Position numbers and translations under genes: made by a program. Positions 1 to 9,219 of a stretch of DNA of 64,000 bases are shown one piece after another. The stretch spans positions 1 to 64,000 of the forward strand of contig CAZYVD010000007.1 of assembly GCA_964651045.1 (NCBI GenBank), written 5' to 3'. The notes below the pieces were generated by a model. The model was not told where the DNA came from and made no database searches. It saw only the letters and a program-made list of their open reading frames with translations. This DNA comes from CAZYVD01 sp964651045. Its GTDB lineage: Bacteria; Zhuqueibacterota; QNDG01; DSAB01. Positions within the stretch are counted from its first letter, which is position 1, and each line of letters starts with the position of its first letter.

Positions 1-50
1 CCCTCGTGGGTCACCAACTGGATAAGGTAAGCTTTGCTCGGCGCACTCAT
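1..50 (-). CDS. 5' end of an unidentified gene, cut by the window edge
   Basis: An ATG at 50 on the minus strand opens a frame that stays open to the window edge and encodes 16 complete codons beginning MSAPSKAYLIQLVTHEG. A strong Shine-Dalgarno run (GAGGAGGGGAG) lies directly upstream, and the gene follows the terminator of the SPFH/NfeD pair, so it probably has its own promoter in 51-190. Too little is visible to assign a family. The start is well supported; the function is unknown. Confidence 0.6.
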   Translation of the reverse strand, partial: MSAPSKAYLIQLVTHE

Positions 51-190
51 ATTCTCCCCTCCTCTTAATAGATTTTAGCCTAATATACCAGAAACAAGCT
101 TTAATGTCAATGGTTTATTATCTCTAATTCTACCAACCCTCACTGTTTCATATCGAACTCAAAAGATAGCATAAATATCTCTATATTATT

Positions 191-227
191 AAAAAAAAAT
201 GGCGAAGATATGATTACCTTCGCCATT
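191..227 (-). terminator. Intrinsic terminator of the nfeD-SPFH pair
   Basis: On the minus strand, a perfect 10-bp stem (AATGGCGAAG with CTTCGCCATT, arms 218-227 and 198-207) encloses a 10-nt loop and is followed by a run of about nine T residues (191-199). It begins about 20 bp past the stop codon of the SPFH gene at 250. This is a textbook Rho-independent terminator, separating that pair from the next gene starting at 50. Confidence 0.9.
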
Positions 228-249
228 AAAGCTTGTAATTATACAAATA

Positions 250-1128
250 CTATTTTTTTACCTTTGCCTTTTCCTTCAAAAGTTCGGCAATTCCTGCAAC
301 ACTTCCAAGAACTCCAGATGCCTCATAAGGCAAAAACACTTTTGTTGCTTTTCCATCTGCTATCTTTTCAAGAGCCTCGAGATATTTTATTGCAATCAAA
401 TCGTTGGTTGGTTTGCCATTGTGAATTGCCCTATAAACATTCTCAATTGCCTCTGCCTCACCTTTTGCCACGGTCAATTTTTCATACTTATGGGCATCTG
501 CAACCTTCTTAATTGCCTCTGCCTCACCTTCAGCCTTAAGGATTGCCGATTTCTTGGCCCCCTCTGCCTCAAGAATCATGGCACGCCTGTCACGCTCGGC
601 CTTCATCTGACGATGCATGGCTTCTGTCACATCCTGTGGCGGATCGATCTTCTGAAGCTCCACACGGCTAACCTTAACACCCCACTTATCAGTTGCATCG
701 TCTAAAATCTGACGCAGCTTGCTGTTTATCAACTCACGCGATGTTAGAGATTCATCGAGGGCCAGATCACCTACAAGATTCCTCAAATTTGTCTGTGCGA
801 GTTTGGTAGCAGCAGTATAAAAGTTTGCAACATTGTATGTAACCTTAACAGGATCGGTAACTTCATAATAAACAACTGCATCAACTTCTACAACTACATT
901 GTCCTTTGTTATCACTCCCTGAGGGGGAATATCAACTACCTGTTCTCTCATATCGACCTTCTTTAAGATTTCCAGAAAGGGAATTATAATAGTAAGACCG
1001 CTATCCACAGTCCGTCTGTATTTGCCGAGTCGCTCGATCAATCCTTTCTCCCACGGCCTTACTATTTTTATTCCCTTTAACACAATAATAAATAGCACTA
1101 CAGCAACGATAATATACAATGCTAACAT
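250..1128 (-). CDS. SPFH/band-7 (stomatin-like) membrane protein
   Basis: This 292-aa protein has one N-terminal membrane helix (about residues 2-19), the family's 'GLIERLGKYRRTVDSGL' type motif right after it, a band-7 domain to about residue 190, and an Ala/Glu-rich coiled coil (about 180-235) with repeated EAEGAKK/KGEAEAI heptads. Paraslipin/QmcA-type proteins form ring-like oligomeric cages at the inner membrane and are linked to lipid microdomains and membrane-protein quality control. Its ATG lies 1 bp past the stop of an NfeD gene, and an AAAGGAGGATGAT ribosome site sits inside the end of that gene. SPFH-NfeD pairing is a common conserved arrangement in which the NfeD partner works with the SPFH ring. 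The specific client is unknown. Confidence 0.92.
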   Translation of the reverse strand: MLALYIIVAVVLFIIVLKGIKIVRPWEKGLIERLGKYRRTVDSGLTIIIPFLEILKKVDMREQVVDIPPQGVITKDNVVVEVDAVVYYEVTDPVKVTYNVANFYTAATKLAQTNLRNLVGDLALDESLTSRELINSKLRQILDDATDKWGVKVSRVELQKIDPPQDVTEAMHRQMKAERDRRAMILEAEGAKKSAILKAEGEAEAIKKVADAHKYEKLTVAKGEAEAIENVYRAIHNGKPTNDLIAIKYLEALEKIADGKATKVFLPYEASGVLGSVAGIAELLKEKAKVKK

Positions 1129-1129
1129 A

Positions 1130-1576
1130 TCATCCTCCTTTCTCTGATACTCTTACTATCAATCTGGTCCCCTCAACTCTGATAACCGTAACTCTTGCTC
1201 CTTGAGGAATGATCTCCCCAACATCGCTCTCTGCCCTCCACTCTTCACCCTCCAGTCGAACACGTCCCGTATTCTTATTGTTATTCAATTCCTCGACAAC
1301 GACACCCTCCTTTCCAATACATCTGTCTGCACCCACACCTTTCGGCTGATCGCCCGTGATCCTCTCCGAAAATCTTCTTGAAAGAAGAAAAAGGAGACAC
1401 GATATAACAATAAAGCCTATCCACTGAAATGCAGCACCCAATCCAATGAGGGCAAAGATGCCTGCAACTGCCGCACCGATGCCAAACCACAGAAGAAAAA
1501 AACCTGCAGTAAACACTTCCCCTACAATGCATATCGCGGCAAGAATCATCCATGCCATCCAGACCTTAAATTCCAT
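1130..1576 (-). CDS. NfeD family membrane protein
   Basis: This 148-aa protein carries about three hydrophobic segments in residues 8-70 (MAWMILAAICIVGEVFTAGF, then a Gly/Ala-rich pair) and a soluble C-terminal OB-fold-like domain (about 85-148) with 'IGKEGVVVEELNNNKNTGRV' and 'GEEWRAESD', hallmarks of short NfeD1b proteins. There is no ClpP-like protease domain, so this is the short form. It lies immediately upstream of the SPFH gene with a 1-bp gap. The OB domain of NfeD proteins is thought to contact the SPFH partner. Its upstream neighbour (1637-3019) is on the same strand 60 bp away, so readthrough from that gene is possible. Confidence 0.9.
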   Translation of the reverse strand: MEFKVWMAWMILAAICIVGEVFTAGFFLLWFGIGAAVAGIFALIGLGAAFQWIGFIVISCLLFLLSRRFSERITGDQPKGVGADRCIGKEGVVVEELNNNKNTGRVRLEGEEWRAESDVGEIIPQGARVTVIRVEGTRLIVRVSEKGG

Positions 1577-1636
1577 AGAACCACCCCCTTTTAAAAATTA
1601 TTCTCTTTTTAATAACAAATAATCAGAGGAAAAAAT

Positions 1637-3019
1637 TCAAACTATTAAGCTTCTTTTATGCCAATCCTGCAGGGGAAACTTAGAGGAGGGATTTCTTCCA
1701 TAGAACAGATTATCACCAATGAGTGCAATGCGTCGTGCAAATTTATTACGAGAAATAATCCAGCGTATTCCATTGTGAATAATTGTTCCTGGATGTGAAA
1801 AGGGGCAGACCCTTATGCAGATTGAACAGTCTGTTCCCTGTATTCTCCAGAACTTGTAACAAGAATTTTGCTCACTCTTCCACTTCTCCACTCCACGATA
1901 AATCTTTTTTTCACCTGAATCCACAGAGCCAGAAGGACAGTTCTCAGCACACTTTTTACAAATTTCACAGAAATCCTGCACTCCGAATTTGATCGGTTTA
2001 TCATAAATCAGTGGCAGATTCGTTGTTACCACAGAGAGACGTACCCGTGGGCCAAACTGAGGAGTCACCAGGAGTCCCAGCCTGCCGAGCTCTCCAAGCC
2101 CGGCGTCTACGGCTATTGGTATGCACATTACCCTGTAGTTGCCGTCTATATGGGCAAGAGCTTCATACCCGAGCAGCTGAATAAATCTTGCCAGAATAGA
2201 TGCAACCTTACCTGCATCGAAATATCTGTCTGCAGTTTCAGTAATAGCAGGAACATCTGGTGCATGCTGCACCATCTCATACCTCATCTCAACAGCAATA
2301 ACGATTGCATTGGAATGGTTTAGTTCAACAGCCTCTCCCCATCTTCCTGGAAGACGTGCTATGTGGCTGTATACATAGGCTCTGTTTAATCTTGTTACTC
2401 CTACAAGATCGGCACCAAGATAACGGGCAAACCCCTTTATTCGAGAGGTAAATTCCTCTGGCGAGAGGTGAACAACCCTTCCATCGACAGGTTCTGGTGA
2501 AGATTTAAGATCTGTATTAATCTTTTTGATGACATCGAAAATTGACATCTGATATAGTGATGTAACAGGATCATGAGATCTGCTGCCCTGATGGCCGAGT
2601 TTTGGAAGCTTTCTTACGGTCTCGTCAAATTTCATATTTTCAGGATGATCCCTGTAGTAGGCCTCAAATGACTCAGAACCAGGAACGAGGCTATAGAATC
2701 GATGGAAAAGAGCATCTCTTTCATCAACCCGTTCCTGCTTTCCACATATTTTAATATAAGAGGTTGAACCTAAAGGTAAGATCAGAAAAAAACAGAATGC
2801 AGTGAAGAGAATAACAACTCCTGAAAGAATGAGATTTTTTGCAGGAAACTCAATGAGCAGAAGAAAAAGCACACCAGCCAAAACCGGCATGAATATTAAG
2901 ATACCTCTCAAGGCTGCCCTGAATTTTCTCTCAACAAAAGAATTAATAATAAATAGTGTAGAGAGAGATAGGATAATAAAAAACCACAGCCATCCCGATA
3001 CATAGAGTAATTTTAACAT
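1637..3019 (-). CDS. Membrane-anchored reductive dehalogenase-like iron-sulfur protein
   Basis: This 460-aa protein begins with about three membrane helices in residues 1-90 and has no twin-arginine signal. The middle region resembles the cobalamin-binding fold shared by reductive dehalogenases and epoxyqueuosine reductase. The C-terminal part holds two [4Fe-4S] motifs: CEICKKCAENCP (C351, C354, C357, C361) and a second set at C387, C398, C401 and C405 with the 'CYKFWRIQGTDCSICIRVCP' pattern characteristic of RdhA. No RdhB anchor gene is adjacent; the built-in helices could replace it. Family knowledge: RdhA enzymes use corrinoid and Fe-S clusters to remove halogens from organohalides. Whether this one dehalogenates, and its substrate, cannot be told from sequence. 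Epoxyqueuosine reductase (QueG) is less likely because of the helices and the second cluster's spacing. Confidence 0.78.
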   Translation of the reverse strand: MLKLLYVSGWLWFFIILSLSTLFIINSFVERKFRAALRGILIFMPVLAGVLFLLLIEFPAKNLILSGVVILFTAFCFFLILPLGSTSYIKICGKQERVDERDALFHRFYSLVPGSESFEAYYRDHPENMKFDETVRKLPKLGHQGSRSHDPVTSLYQMSIFDVIKKINTDLKSSPEPVDGRVVHLSPEEFTSRIKGFARYLGADLVGVTRLNRAYVYSHIARLPGRWGEAVELNHSNAIVIAVEMRYEMVQHAPDVPAITETADRYFDAGKVASILARFIQLLGYEALAHIDGNYRVMCIPIAVDAGLGELGRLGLLVTPQFGPRVRLSVVTTNLPLIYDKPIKFGVQDFCEICKKCAENCPSGSVDSGEKKIYRGVEKWKSEQNSCYKFWRIQGTDCSICIRVCPFSHPGTIIHNGIRWIISRNKFARRIALIGDNLFYGRNPSSKFPLQDWHKRSLIV

Positions 3020-3132
3020 TAAGAAGAAAATACTCCGATAATATCAAATTTAAGACTATATAAAATATCAACTAAAAATAAATAATGCAACAAGAAAAAA
3101 TATTTATCTTGAAAAATTTCAGGTGGTTAAAT

Positions 3133-4269
3133 TCACTCGACCGAAGATGCGGAAGGCAGATAAACAACCATCTTTGCCCCTTTCGACTGTGACTTCTTGA
3201 TCTCAACTACCCCATCAAGACTCTTTACCACACTATCTATTGAGTAGAGATTAAGACCCGCGTTTGCTCTGTCGACCTTGTCTGAAAAAACTTTATCGTC
3301 TATGATAAGGGCTTCTCCATCTTTCGATCCATTATAAACCATAAACTCCAATGCTAAATATGTTTTTCTATCCCTCTTTTTCGAATCCTTTATAAGATTT
3401 GATGAGAGCTTCCCACTCTTTGCATTTATCTTGATCTTACTCACATTCTTAATCCTGCTCAATTCATATATTATACTCAGCACAGAATAAAAAATGGAAA
3501 CATAATCACCCTTAAGCTGTTCCACATCCTCAGATGGAGAAAATTCCACTTCTGGCAGATTATCAGAACCCTCGGTTATTAGATCAAAAACATCATCCAT
3601 CACGATCTTAATATCTACCTCCTCCTTCCTGATTCTTGGCTTCTGCACTGCCTCCCTGATTTTACCTGTGATGAACCTGAGCCCTTCAACAGATTTTAAA
3701 AGATCTGAAACCTCCTTTTCTATATCACCATCCTTATTGGAATTATTCTTAATGACCTTGAGTTTCTTCTCAAATATATCCATCATCCGATTGAAATGGT
3801 CCACAAGCTCCTTGCTTAATGTACCGAGGTTTGCCAGATGGATCAGGGTGCCAAGAACAGACTGATATCGAGCATTCTGTTTTTTAACATGGATAAATTC
3901 GAGTTGATTTTCGACTCTGGTTGCAATCTCTATCAGATTGAAAGGTTTGGTAATATAATCAACTGCCCCAAGCTCAAACCCCTTTACCTTATCCTCCACC
4001 TCAGTCTTGGCAGTCAAAAAGACTATCGGAATATCCTTTGTCTCCTCCTCTGCCTTGAGCAGTTCACACACTTCATAACCATCCGTACCAGGCATCATTA
4101 CATCGAGTAAAATCAGATCGGGATGGTATTTTATCGCGGCCTTGAATCCCTCAAATCCATCCTCGGCAGTAATAACATTGTATCCCTCTTTTTGAAGATA
4201 GTGTGTGAGCAGCCTTATATTCGCAGGAGTATCATCGACAGTAAGTATTGTCTTATTTTTATGCCTCAT
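3133..4269 (-). CDS. Response regulator fused to a degenerate histidine-kinase-like domain
   Basis: Residues 1-125 form a receiver domain with the acidic pocket (VDD), the phospho-Asp in 'LILLDVMMPGTDGYEV', the Thr in 'IVFLTAKTE' and the Lys in 'YITKPF'. The remaining 250 residues look like a histidine kinase that has lost its signatures: a helical hairpin without a clear H-box, then a late ATPase-like end ('AGLNLYSIDSVVKSLDGVVE', 'GAKMVVYLP') in which the usual GxGLGL G2 box is eroded to AGLNLYS. It is the last gene of the chemosensory operon and overlaps the preceding hybrid-kinase gene by 11 bp. It may be a phosphorelay output or scaffold that binds other kinases rather than phosphorylating. 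The REC call is firm; the kinase-derived part is inference. Confidence 0.8.
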   Translation of the reverse strand: MRHKNKTILTVDDTPANIRLLTHYLQKEGYNVITAEDGFEGFKAAIKYHPDLILLDVMMPGTDGYEVCELLKAEEETKDIPIVFLTAKTEVEDKVKGFELGAVDYITKPFNLIEIATRVENQLEFIHVKKQNARYQSVLGTLIHLANLGTLSKELVDHFNRMMDIFEKKLKVIKNNSNKDGDIEKEVSDLLKSVEGLRFITGKIREAVQKPRIRKEEVDIKIVMDDVFDLITEGSDNLPEVEFSPSEDVEQLKGDYVSIFYSVLSIIYELSRIKNVSKIKINAKSGKLSSNLIKDSKKRDRKTYLALEFMVYNGSKDGEALIIDDKVFSDKVDRANAGLNLYSIDSVVKSLDGVVEIKKSQSKGAKMVVYLPSASSVE

Positions 4270-7200
4270 GCGACTCTCCGAGGTTCTTATATTCCCTTAT
4301 GATTGCATTTCTTAAACTTGAAATTTTCCTCCATTCGCCCTTCTTACCTGCCTCCTCGATCTCCATTCCTATCTTTGAGAACTTGGGAAAACCGTAGGAA
4401 CCTGCCGTTCCTTTTAACGAATGCCCAAAACGAACAACCTCCTCAAGATTTTTGCTCTCCACATCGGCCTTGAATTGTTCAATCCTCTGTCCGAGATCCG
4501 AAACAAAGAACTCTGTAAGCTCCTCCATCAGTTCATCTTCACCATCGACCTCGCCTGCTTCGACTCTCTCTTTGTCTCTTTTTATATAGTGTTCCAATAT
4601 ATCTTTAAGTTTTTCTCTATTTACTGGTTTTGATATATAATCTGTACATCCGGCATCTAATGTCTTTTTTCTGTGCTCCTTCATGGCATGTGCAGTCAGA
4701 GCGATTATTGGTAGATCCTCAAACTTCTCATTCTTCCTTATCTCTCTCGTAGCAGTAAAACCATCCATAATGGGCATCTCCATATCCATCAGTACCAGAT
4801 CATAATTGCCCTTGTTGAGTTTAGCAATTACATCTTTGCCATTTGTTGCAAGATCGACAAAATAGCCCATCTGCTTCAATAGATGATTCATCAATTTCTG
4901 TCCCGAAGGATCATCATCTGCAAGCAATATCCTGGCAATGGGTTTATCGCCCTTCTTCTCTACCTTTTCCTTTATTTTTACCTTCTTTGGTACAAGTTTA
5001 TTAATCTGTTTGAGCAGGGTTTCGGGTGTCTCATGAGTCTTCTCAAGTAAGAGCTCATAGTTGTGGCTCAATCGCGACCGATCCTTTGGTGTCAGCTTCT
5101 TTCCAGTATAGATTACAACAGGAATGTCTCTGGTTTTCTTTGAGGCCTTCATCTTCTTTAAAACCTCAAATCCATCCACGCCCGGCATGAGCAGATCAAG
5201 AATCATGAAAGCAATCTCTCTGTCCTTTTCAAGATACTCTATTGCATCCTTTCCATTATCAAATGTCTTTATTGGCATTCCCTGCTTCTTAAAAAGCTTC
5301 TCGAACAAAATCAGCACAGTCTTATCATCGTCAACAACAATCACTTCCTTCTCTTTCTCGGAAGGAACTCCAACATACCGATGAAGAATATCTAAAAGCA
5401 CCTTCTCGTGGGCAGGTTTCTCGATATATTCAACCGCTCCCATACTGAATGCTTTTTTCTGATTCGAGAGCACCGAACAAACTATTACAGGAATATTCTT
5501 TGTCAGATTGCTCGATTTGAGAGTTCTAAGAACCTCCCAGCCATCCATCTTACCTGGCAAAAGAATCTCAAGGATTATCGCATCCGGTCTGTAAAACTTT
5601 GCCTTTAATATACCATCTTCTCCATTTGTACTGCACTGAACCTGATATCCATCCCTCTCTAAATACCGCTGCAGCAGATCGAGTGCACTTCCATTGTCCT
5701 CGATTATCAGAATATTTGGCTGTTTCTCGTTTCTACTCTCAAGAGTGCTTCTGATGCTCCTCTTTGTCCTGTTAATTACACTCTCAAGATATCTTCCTGT
5801 ACCAAAATCTTTCTTCTCCTTCTCCTGCACTGCTGCTGGTTTCGATTTCCTTGCAAGCACTTTTACCGGTATGGAGAATGAAAAGGTGCTTCCAACTCCC
5901 TCCTCAGATTCGAACCATATTTTGCCTCCCATAAGCTCAACTATCTGTTTACTAAGCGTCAATCCGAGTCCCGTTCCACCGAACCTCCTTGTCATCGAGG
6001 CATCGGCCTGTGTAAATGCCTCAAATATCAGATTCTTCTTATCATCAGGAATTCCTATTCCAGTATCTGTAACATGAACGGTAAGGAGTCCCTTTGTGCC
6101 GCTTCTTCTCTTGACAATTACCTCCAGCTTCACCTTCCCCTCCTCTGTAAACTTAACAGCATTACCGAGAAGATTTACCATTACCTGACGTATTTTTACA
6201 CTGTCAGAATCGATGTGAGGAAGGTGTTCAGGCTTTGTTACCACCTCAAAGCCGAGACCTTTATCAAGAACTCTCGGCCTCAGCAGCTGTGAAACCGTAT
6301 CCACAAGTTCCTGAAGATCAAATTCTACCTGATCAAGCTCCATTCTGCCTGTTTCTACCTTGGCAAGATCGAGAATTTCATTTATGATTTCAAGCAACCC
6401 TTCACCATTTAGTTTTATTGTTCTGGCAAAATCTGCAAGTTCGTCTGGAAGATTCTCCTGAAGCAGAAGATCTGAGAATCCAATAATACTGTTCATCGGT
6501 GTTCTTATCTCGTGACTCATGTTGGCAAGAAATTCGCTCTTTGCCCTGTTTGCTCTCTGTGCAAGCTCCTTGCTTCTCTTCTCACTCTCATAGAGTCTTG
6601 CATTCTCCAGAGCCATTGCTATCTGATCTGCAAGCATTGTCATCATTGCCATATCTTTTTTATCAAATGCATGTCGATTAGGACTGATGAGATTCAGGGC
6701 ACCAAGAAGTTTCTCTCCTTTTTTAATTGGAATGGCAAGTTCAGAATTTGACCCAGTAACAAGTTTGTTATCTTCAGAATCCTTACCATCATCAGCAATT
6801 ATTGCCTCGCCCAATGCTGCACATTTTCCTATAATACCTTCATTGAACTTCCTTCTGCACGACTCTGGAATCTTGTCTTTATAGGGACCGCACTGAGCCT
6901 GCATGAAGAGCTCATTCTTCTCCTCATCCATAAGCATGAGAAGAACATGACAATTTTCAAACCCCTGAGCTATAGAGTCAACAACGATTTTACTCAACTC
7001 TTTAATATCGAGTGTCGAGACGGCCTTTCTTGAAATTTCATTAATTAATGAAAGCTGTTGAGTTCTGCGCCTCTCCTCCTGGAGTAGTCTTGCATTCTCT
7101 ATTGCAACTGCAGCCTGACCTGCAAGAATGGTCAACGTTCTTAGATGTCCATCGGAGAACTGGTTGAGACCCGATTTCAACAGAACTATAACGCCAAGTA

Positions 7201-8137
7201 TCTTGTCCTCATACTGCATTGGAACGGCCAGTAAAGACTCCTTATTGATTTTGCCGTCTGGAGAACTTGTTGCCTTTGGATGCTTAGATATGTCTCCTAC
7301 AATCTCAGACCTGCCTGTTGCAAAGACAAAACCGGTGATTCCCTCTCCCACCTTTAATTTTTTTACACCACTCTTTTTCTCGCCCTTATTACTGGTTCTT
7401 GAGAATACAGGTATGAGATATCTAGCATTCTCATCTATCTGATATACAATACAGTCATCATAATCGATCAACTTCTTCACACCATCTGCAATCGCCTTGG
7501 CAACATCCTCCGGCATCAGCATCCTGTTGAGTTTTTCAGAAACCTCATTTATTGTTTCAATCGTCTCCAAAGCCTTGCGCAGCTCTCTATTTGCCTCTTC
7601 AAGTTCCTGATTTCTCTGGACCGCATTCTCAAACGTTGAAAACAATAGATCGAGAATCTGCATTCTATCAGAGGTTATGAAATGCTTTTGACCTGCAAAG
7701 ATTATCTCAATGCCCATCTCTGTGATGGAGTTCCTTCGCAGCTCCTGATTTGCCAGAATATATTGAATCCTCGAAATCAAAAACTGTTCACTATAGGGTT
7801 TTGTAACAAAATTATCTGCACCGCTTAAAAGTCCCCGAATGACATCTCTAGGATCGAAGAGTTGTGTTAATAATATAACCGGTATATATTTCAGGTTTTC
7901 ATCGGCTCTAATCTGTCTGCAGAGTTCGTATCCATCCATCTCTGGCATTAAAATATCGCTAATGACAATAGTAGGCTTATGCTCTTTCATATATGATAGA
8001 GCATCCTTGCCATTCCGTGTAATTGTCGCATGATAGTTATGCTTCTCGAGAATGTGTTTGAGATGCATTGCCTGAGTAGGACTATCCTCAACAATTAGTA
8101 TTTCAATCCCTGCATAAATAGAATCATTCGATCTCAT
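4259..8137 (-). CDS. Hybrid sensor histidine kinase (REC-GAF-GAF-HisKA-HATPase-REC-REC-REC-HPt)
   Basis: This 1292-aa cytoplasmic protein has no membrane segment. The order is REC1 (about 12-125, phospho-Asp D61 in VISDILMPEMDG), a coiled coil, two GAF domains (about 200-350 and 365-510), HisKA with 'ANMSHEIRTPMN' (H542), HATPase (N box NAVKFT, DTGIGIP, GGTGLGL), REC2 (about 808-925), REC3 (about 930-1045, MILDLLMPGVDG), REC4 (about 1070-1190, VLMDMEMPIMDG) and a C-terminal HPt (GHSLKGTAG, H1239). REC2 reads IILEILLPGKMDG: the phospho-acceptor position is Glu857 (codon 5567-5569), so it cannot be phosphorylated normally. The gene sits inside the Che-type operon, where Wsp systems carry a diguanylate-cyclase output; here a phosphorelay hub takes that place. 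GAF ligands are unknown. Confidence 0.93.
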   Translation of the reverse strand: MRSNDSIYAGIEILIVEDSPTQAMHLKHILEKHNYHATITRNGKDALSYMKEHKPTIVISDILMPEMDGYELCRQIRADENLKYIPVILLTQLFDPRDVIRGLLSGADNFVTKPYSEQFLISRIQYILANQELRRNSITEMGIEIIFAGQKHFITSDRMQILDLLFSTFENAVQRNQELEEANRELRKALETIETINEVSEKLNRMLMPEDVAKAIADGVKKLIDYDDCIVYQIDENARYLIPVFSRTSNKGEKKSGVKKLKVGEGITGFVFATGRSEIVGDISKHPKATSSPDGKINKESLLAVPMQYEDKILGVIVLLKSGLNQFSDGHLRTLTILAGQAAVAIENARLLQEERRRTQQLSLINEISRKAVSTLDIKELSKIVVDSIAQGFENCHVLLMLMDEEKNELFMQAQCGPYKDKIPESCRRKFNEGIIGKCAALGEAIIADDGKDSEDNKLVTGSNSELAIPIKKGEKLLGALNLISPNRHAFDKKDMAMMTMLADQIAMALENARLYESEKRSKELAQRANRAKSEFLANMSHEIRTPMNSIIGFSDLLLQENLPDELADFARTIKLNGEGLLEIINEILDLAKVETGRMELDQVEFDLQELVDTVSQLLRPRVLDKGLGFEVVTKPEHLPHIDSDSVKIRQVMVNLLGNAVKFTEEGKVKLEVIVKRRSGTKGLLTVHVTDTGIGIPDDKKNLIFEAFTQADASMTRRFGGTGLGLTLSKQIVELMGGKIWFESEEGVGSTFSFSIPVKVLARKSKPAAVQEKEKKDFGTGRYLESVINRTKRSIRSTLESRNEKQPNILIIEDNGSALDLLQRYLERDGYQVQCSTNGEDGILKAKFYRPDAIILEILLPGKMDGWEVLRTLKSSNLTKNIPVIVCSVLSNQKKAFSMGAVEYIEKPAHEKVLLDILHRYVGVPSEKEKEVIVVDDDKTVLILFEKLFKKQGMPIKTFDNGKDAIEYLEKDREIAFMILDLLMPGVDGFEVLKKMKASKKTRDIPVVIYTGKKLTPKDRSRLSHNYELLLEKTHETPETLLKQINKLVPKKVKIKEKVEKKGDKPIARILLADDDPSGQKLMNHLLKQMGYFVDLATNGKDVIAKLNKGNYDLVLMDMEMPIMDGFTATREIRKNEKFEDLPIIALTAHAMKEHRKKTLDAGCTDYISKPVNREKLKDILEHYIKRDKERVEAGEVDGEDELMEELTEFFVSDLGQRIEQFKADVESKNLEEVVRFGHSLKGTAGSYGFPKFSKIGMEIEEAGKKGEWRKISSLRNAIIREYKNLGESHEA

Positions 8138-8155
8138 AACTTCTCTTTCCTCATA

Positions 8156-9202
8156 TTATTTGGCGATTAAATCTTCCAATTTCTTTCCAATAGCATCGGC
8201 AGGAAGAATATACTGAGCCGCTCCGATCCTTTCTGCCTCTCCCGGCATTCCATAGACCACAGAGCTTTTCCTGTCCTGAATAATCGTAATGCTGCCTCTA
8301 TCTCTCAGCATCTTAAGCTCATGTGCTCCATCCTTACCCATTCCAGTCAGAAGAATACCAATGCTTCTGTCTCTAAAAACCTCTGCCACAGAACGAAACA
8401 AATGTGAGACAGATGGGCATAATCCACCTTTGCATACCTCATCTTTCTCTAAAATTATTCTCGACCTCTTGTCTACACCCATCTGAACCCCAACCGGTGA
8501 GATATAGGCGTGAGCAGGCTTCATTTCAGCACGATCTTCTGCTATGTTTACCGGAAATCCAGTGGTTCTGGTTAACCACTCTGCGAGTCCTTCTAAAAAC
8601 CCCTCTGCTATGTGCTGGACAATCAGTATGGGAACAGGAAAATCTCTGGATATCTTTGAGAATATGTTTTGAAGAACAATTGGTCCGCCTGTTGATCCAC
8701 CTATAGCAACCACTTTAACCTCTTTAGTACTCTTTTGAGGTTCTGCTCTCCTCACAACAGCCTTTCTCTTCTTTAATCGATCTCTTGACCACCTTCTAAC
8801 AACCTTTACCTCAGACATGAGCTTTACTGTTTGAACAAGCTGTTTTACAGACTTCTCAGAATCGGGATGACCCAGACCTCTCGGCTTCTCAAGTGCGGCC
8901 ACTGCTCCTGCTTCCATAGTTCGGAAAGTCTTGTCCACCTCTTCTGGATTCCAGCTTGCGCTACAAATAACAATAGGAACAGGATTTGTTTCCATTATCT
9001 TTCTTGTGGCCTCGAATCCATCCAGCTTGGGCATGTGGATATCCATTGTGATAACATCGGGCTTCTTCTGCGATGCCATCTTTATGGCCTCTTCACCATT
9101 ACTGGCTATCCCGACCACTTCAATATCAGGATCTGAATTCAGGATATGTTTTAAAAAACCGCTTACTACAGGTGAATCTTCTGTCACGAGCACCTTGATC
9201 AT
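8156..9202 (-). CDS. cheB: CheB-type chemoreceptor glutamate methylesterase/deamidase
   Basis: This 348-aa protein has a receiver domain (residues 1-120, 'PDVITMDIHMPKLDGFEAT') and a methylesterase domain (about 158-346) with the catalytic Ser in 'AIGGSTGGP', His in 'IVQHIAEGF' and Asp in 'LTGMGKDGAHE'. Phosphorylated CheB removes methyl groups from receptor glutamates to reset the signalling array. The start has an AAGGATGG ribosome site. It lies 17 bp after the CheA gene, matching the WspE-WspF order, so CheA of this operon is the likely phosphodonor. The linker (KVVRRWSRDRLKKRK) is unusually basic. Confidence 0.95.
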   Translation of the reverse strand: MIKVLVTEDSPVVSGFLKHILNSDPDIEVVGIASNGEEAIKMASQKKPDVITMDIHMPKLDGFEATRKIMETNPVPIVICSASWNPEEVDKTFRTMEAGAVAALEKPRGLGHPDSEKSVKQLVQTVKLMSEVKVVRRWSRDRLKKRKAVVRRAEPQKSTKEVKVVAIGGSTGGPIVLQNIFSKISRDFPVPILIVQHIAEGFLEGLAEWLTRTTGFPVNIAEDRAEMKPAHAYISPVGVQMGVDKRSRIILEKDEVCKGGLCPSVSHLFRSVAEVFRDRSIGILLTGMGKDGAHELKMLRDRGSITIIQDRKSSVVYGMPGEAERIGAAQYILPADAIGKKLEDLIAK

Positions 9203-9219
9203 CTCTATTTACCATCCTT

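Noticed and set aside
1637..3019. Annotation as epoxyqueuosine reductase (QueG)
   Set aside because: Fe-S motif layout and the N-terminal membrane helices fit RdhA-like proteins better, although the two families share a fold and the call should be confirmed by phylogeny.
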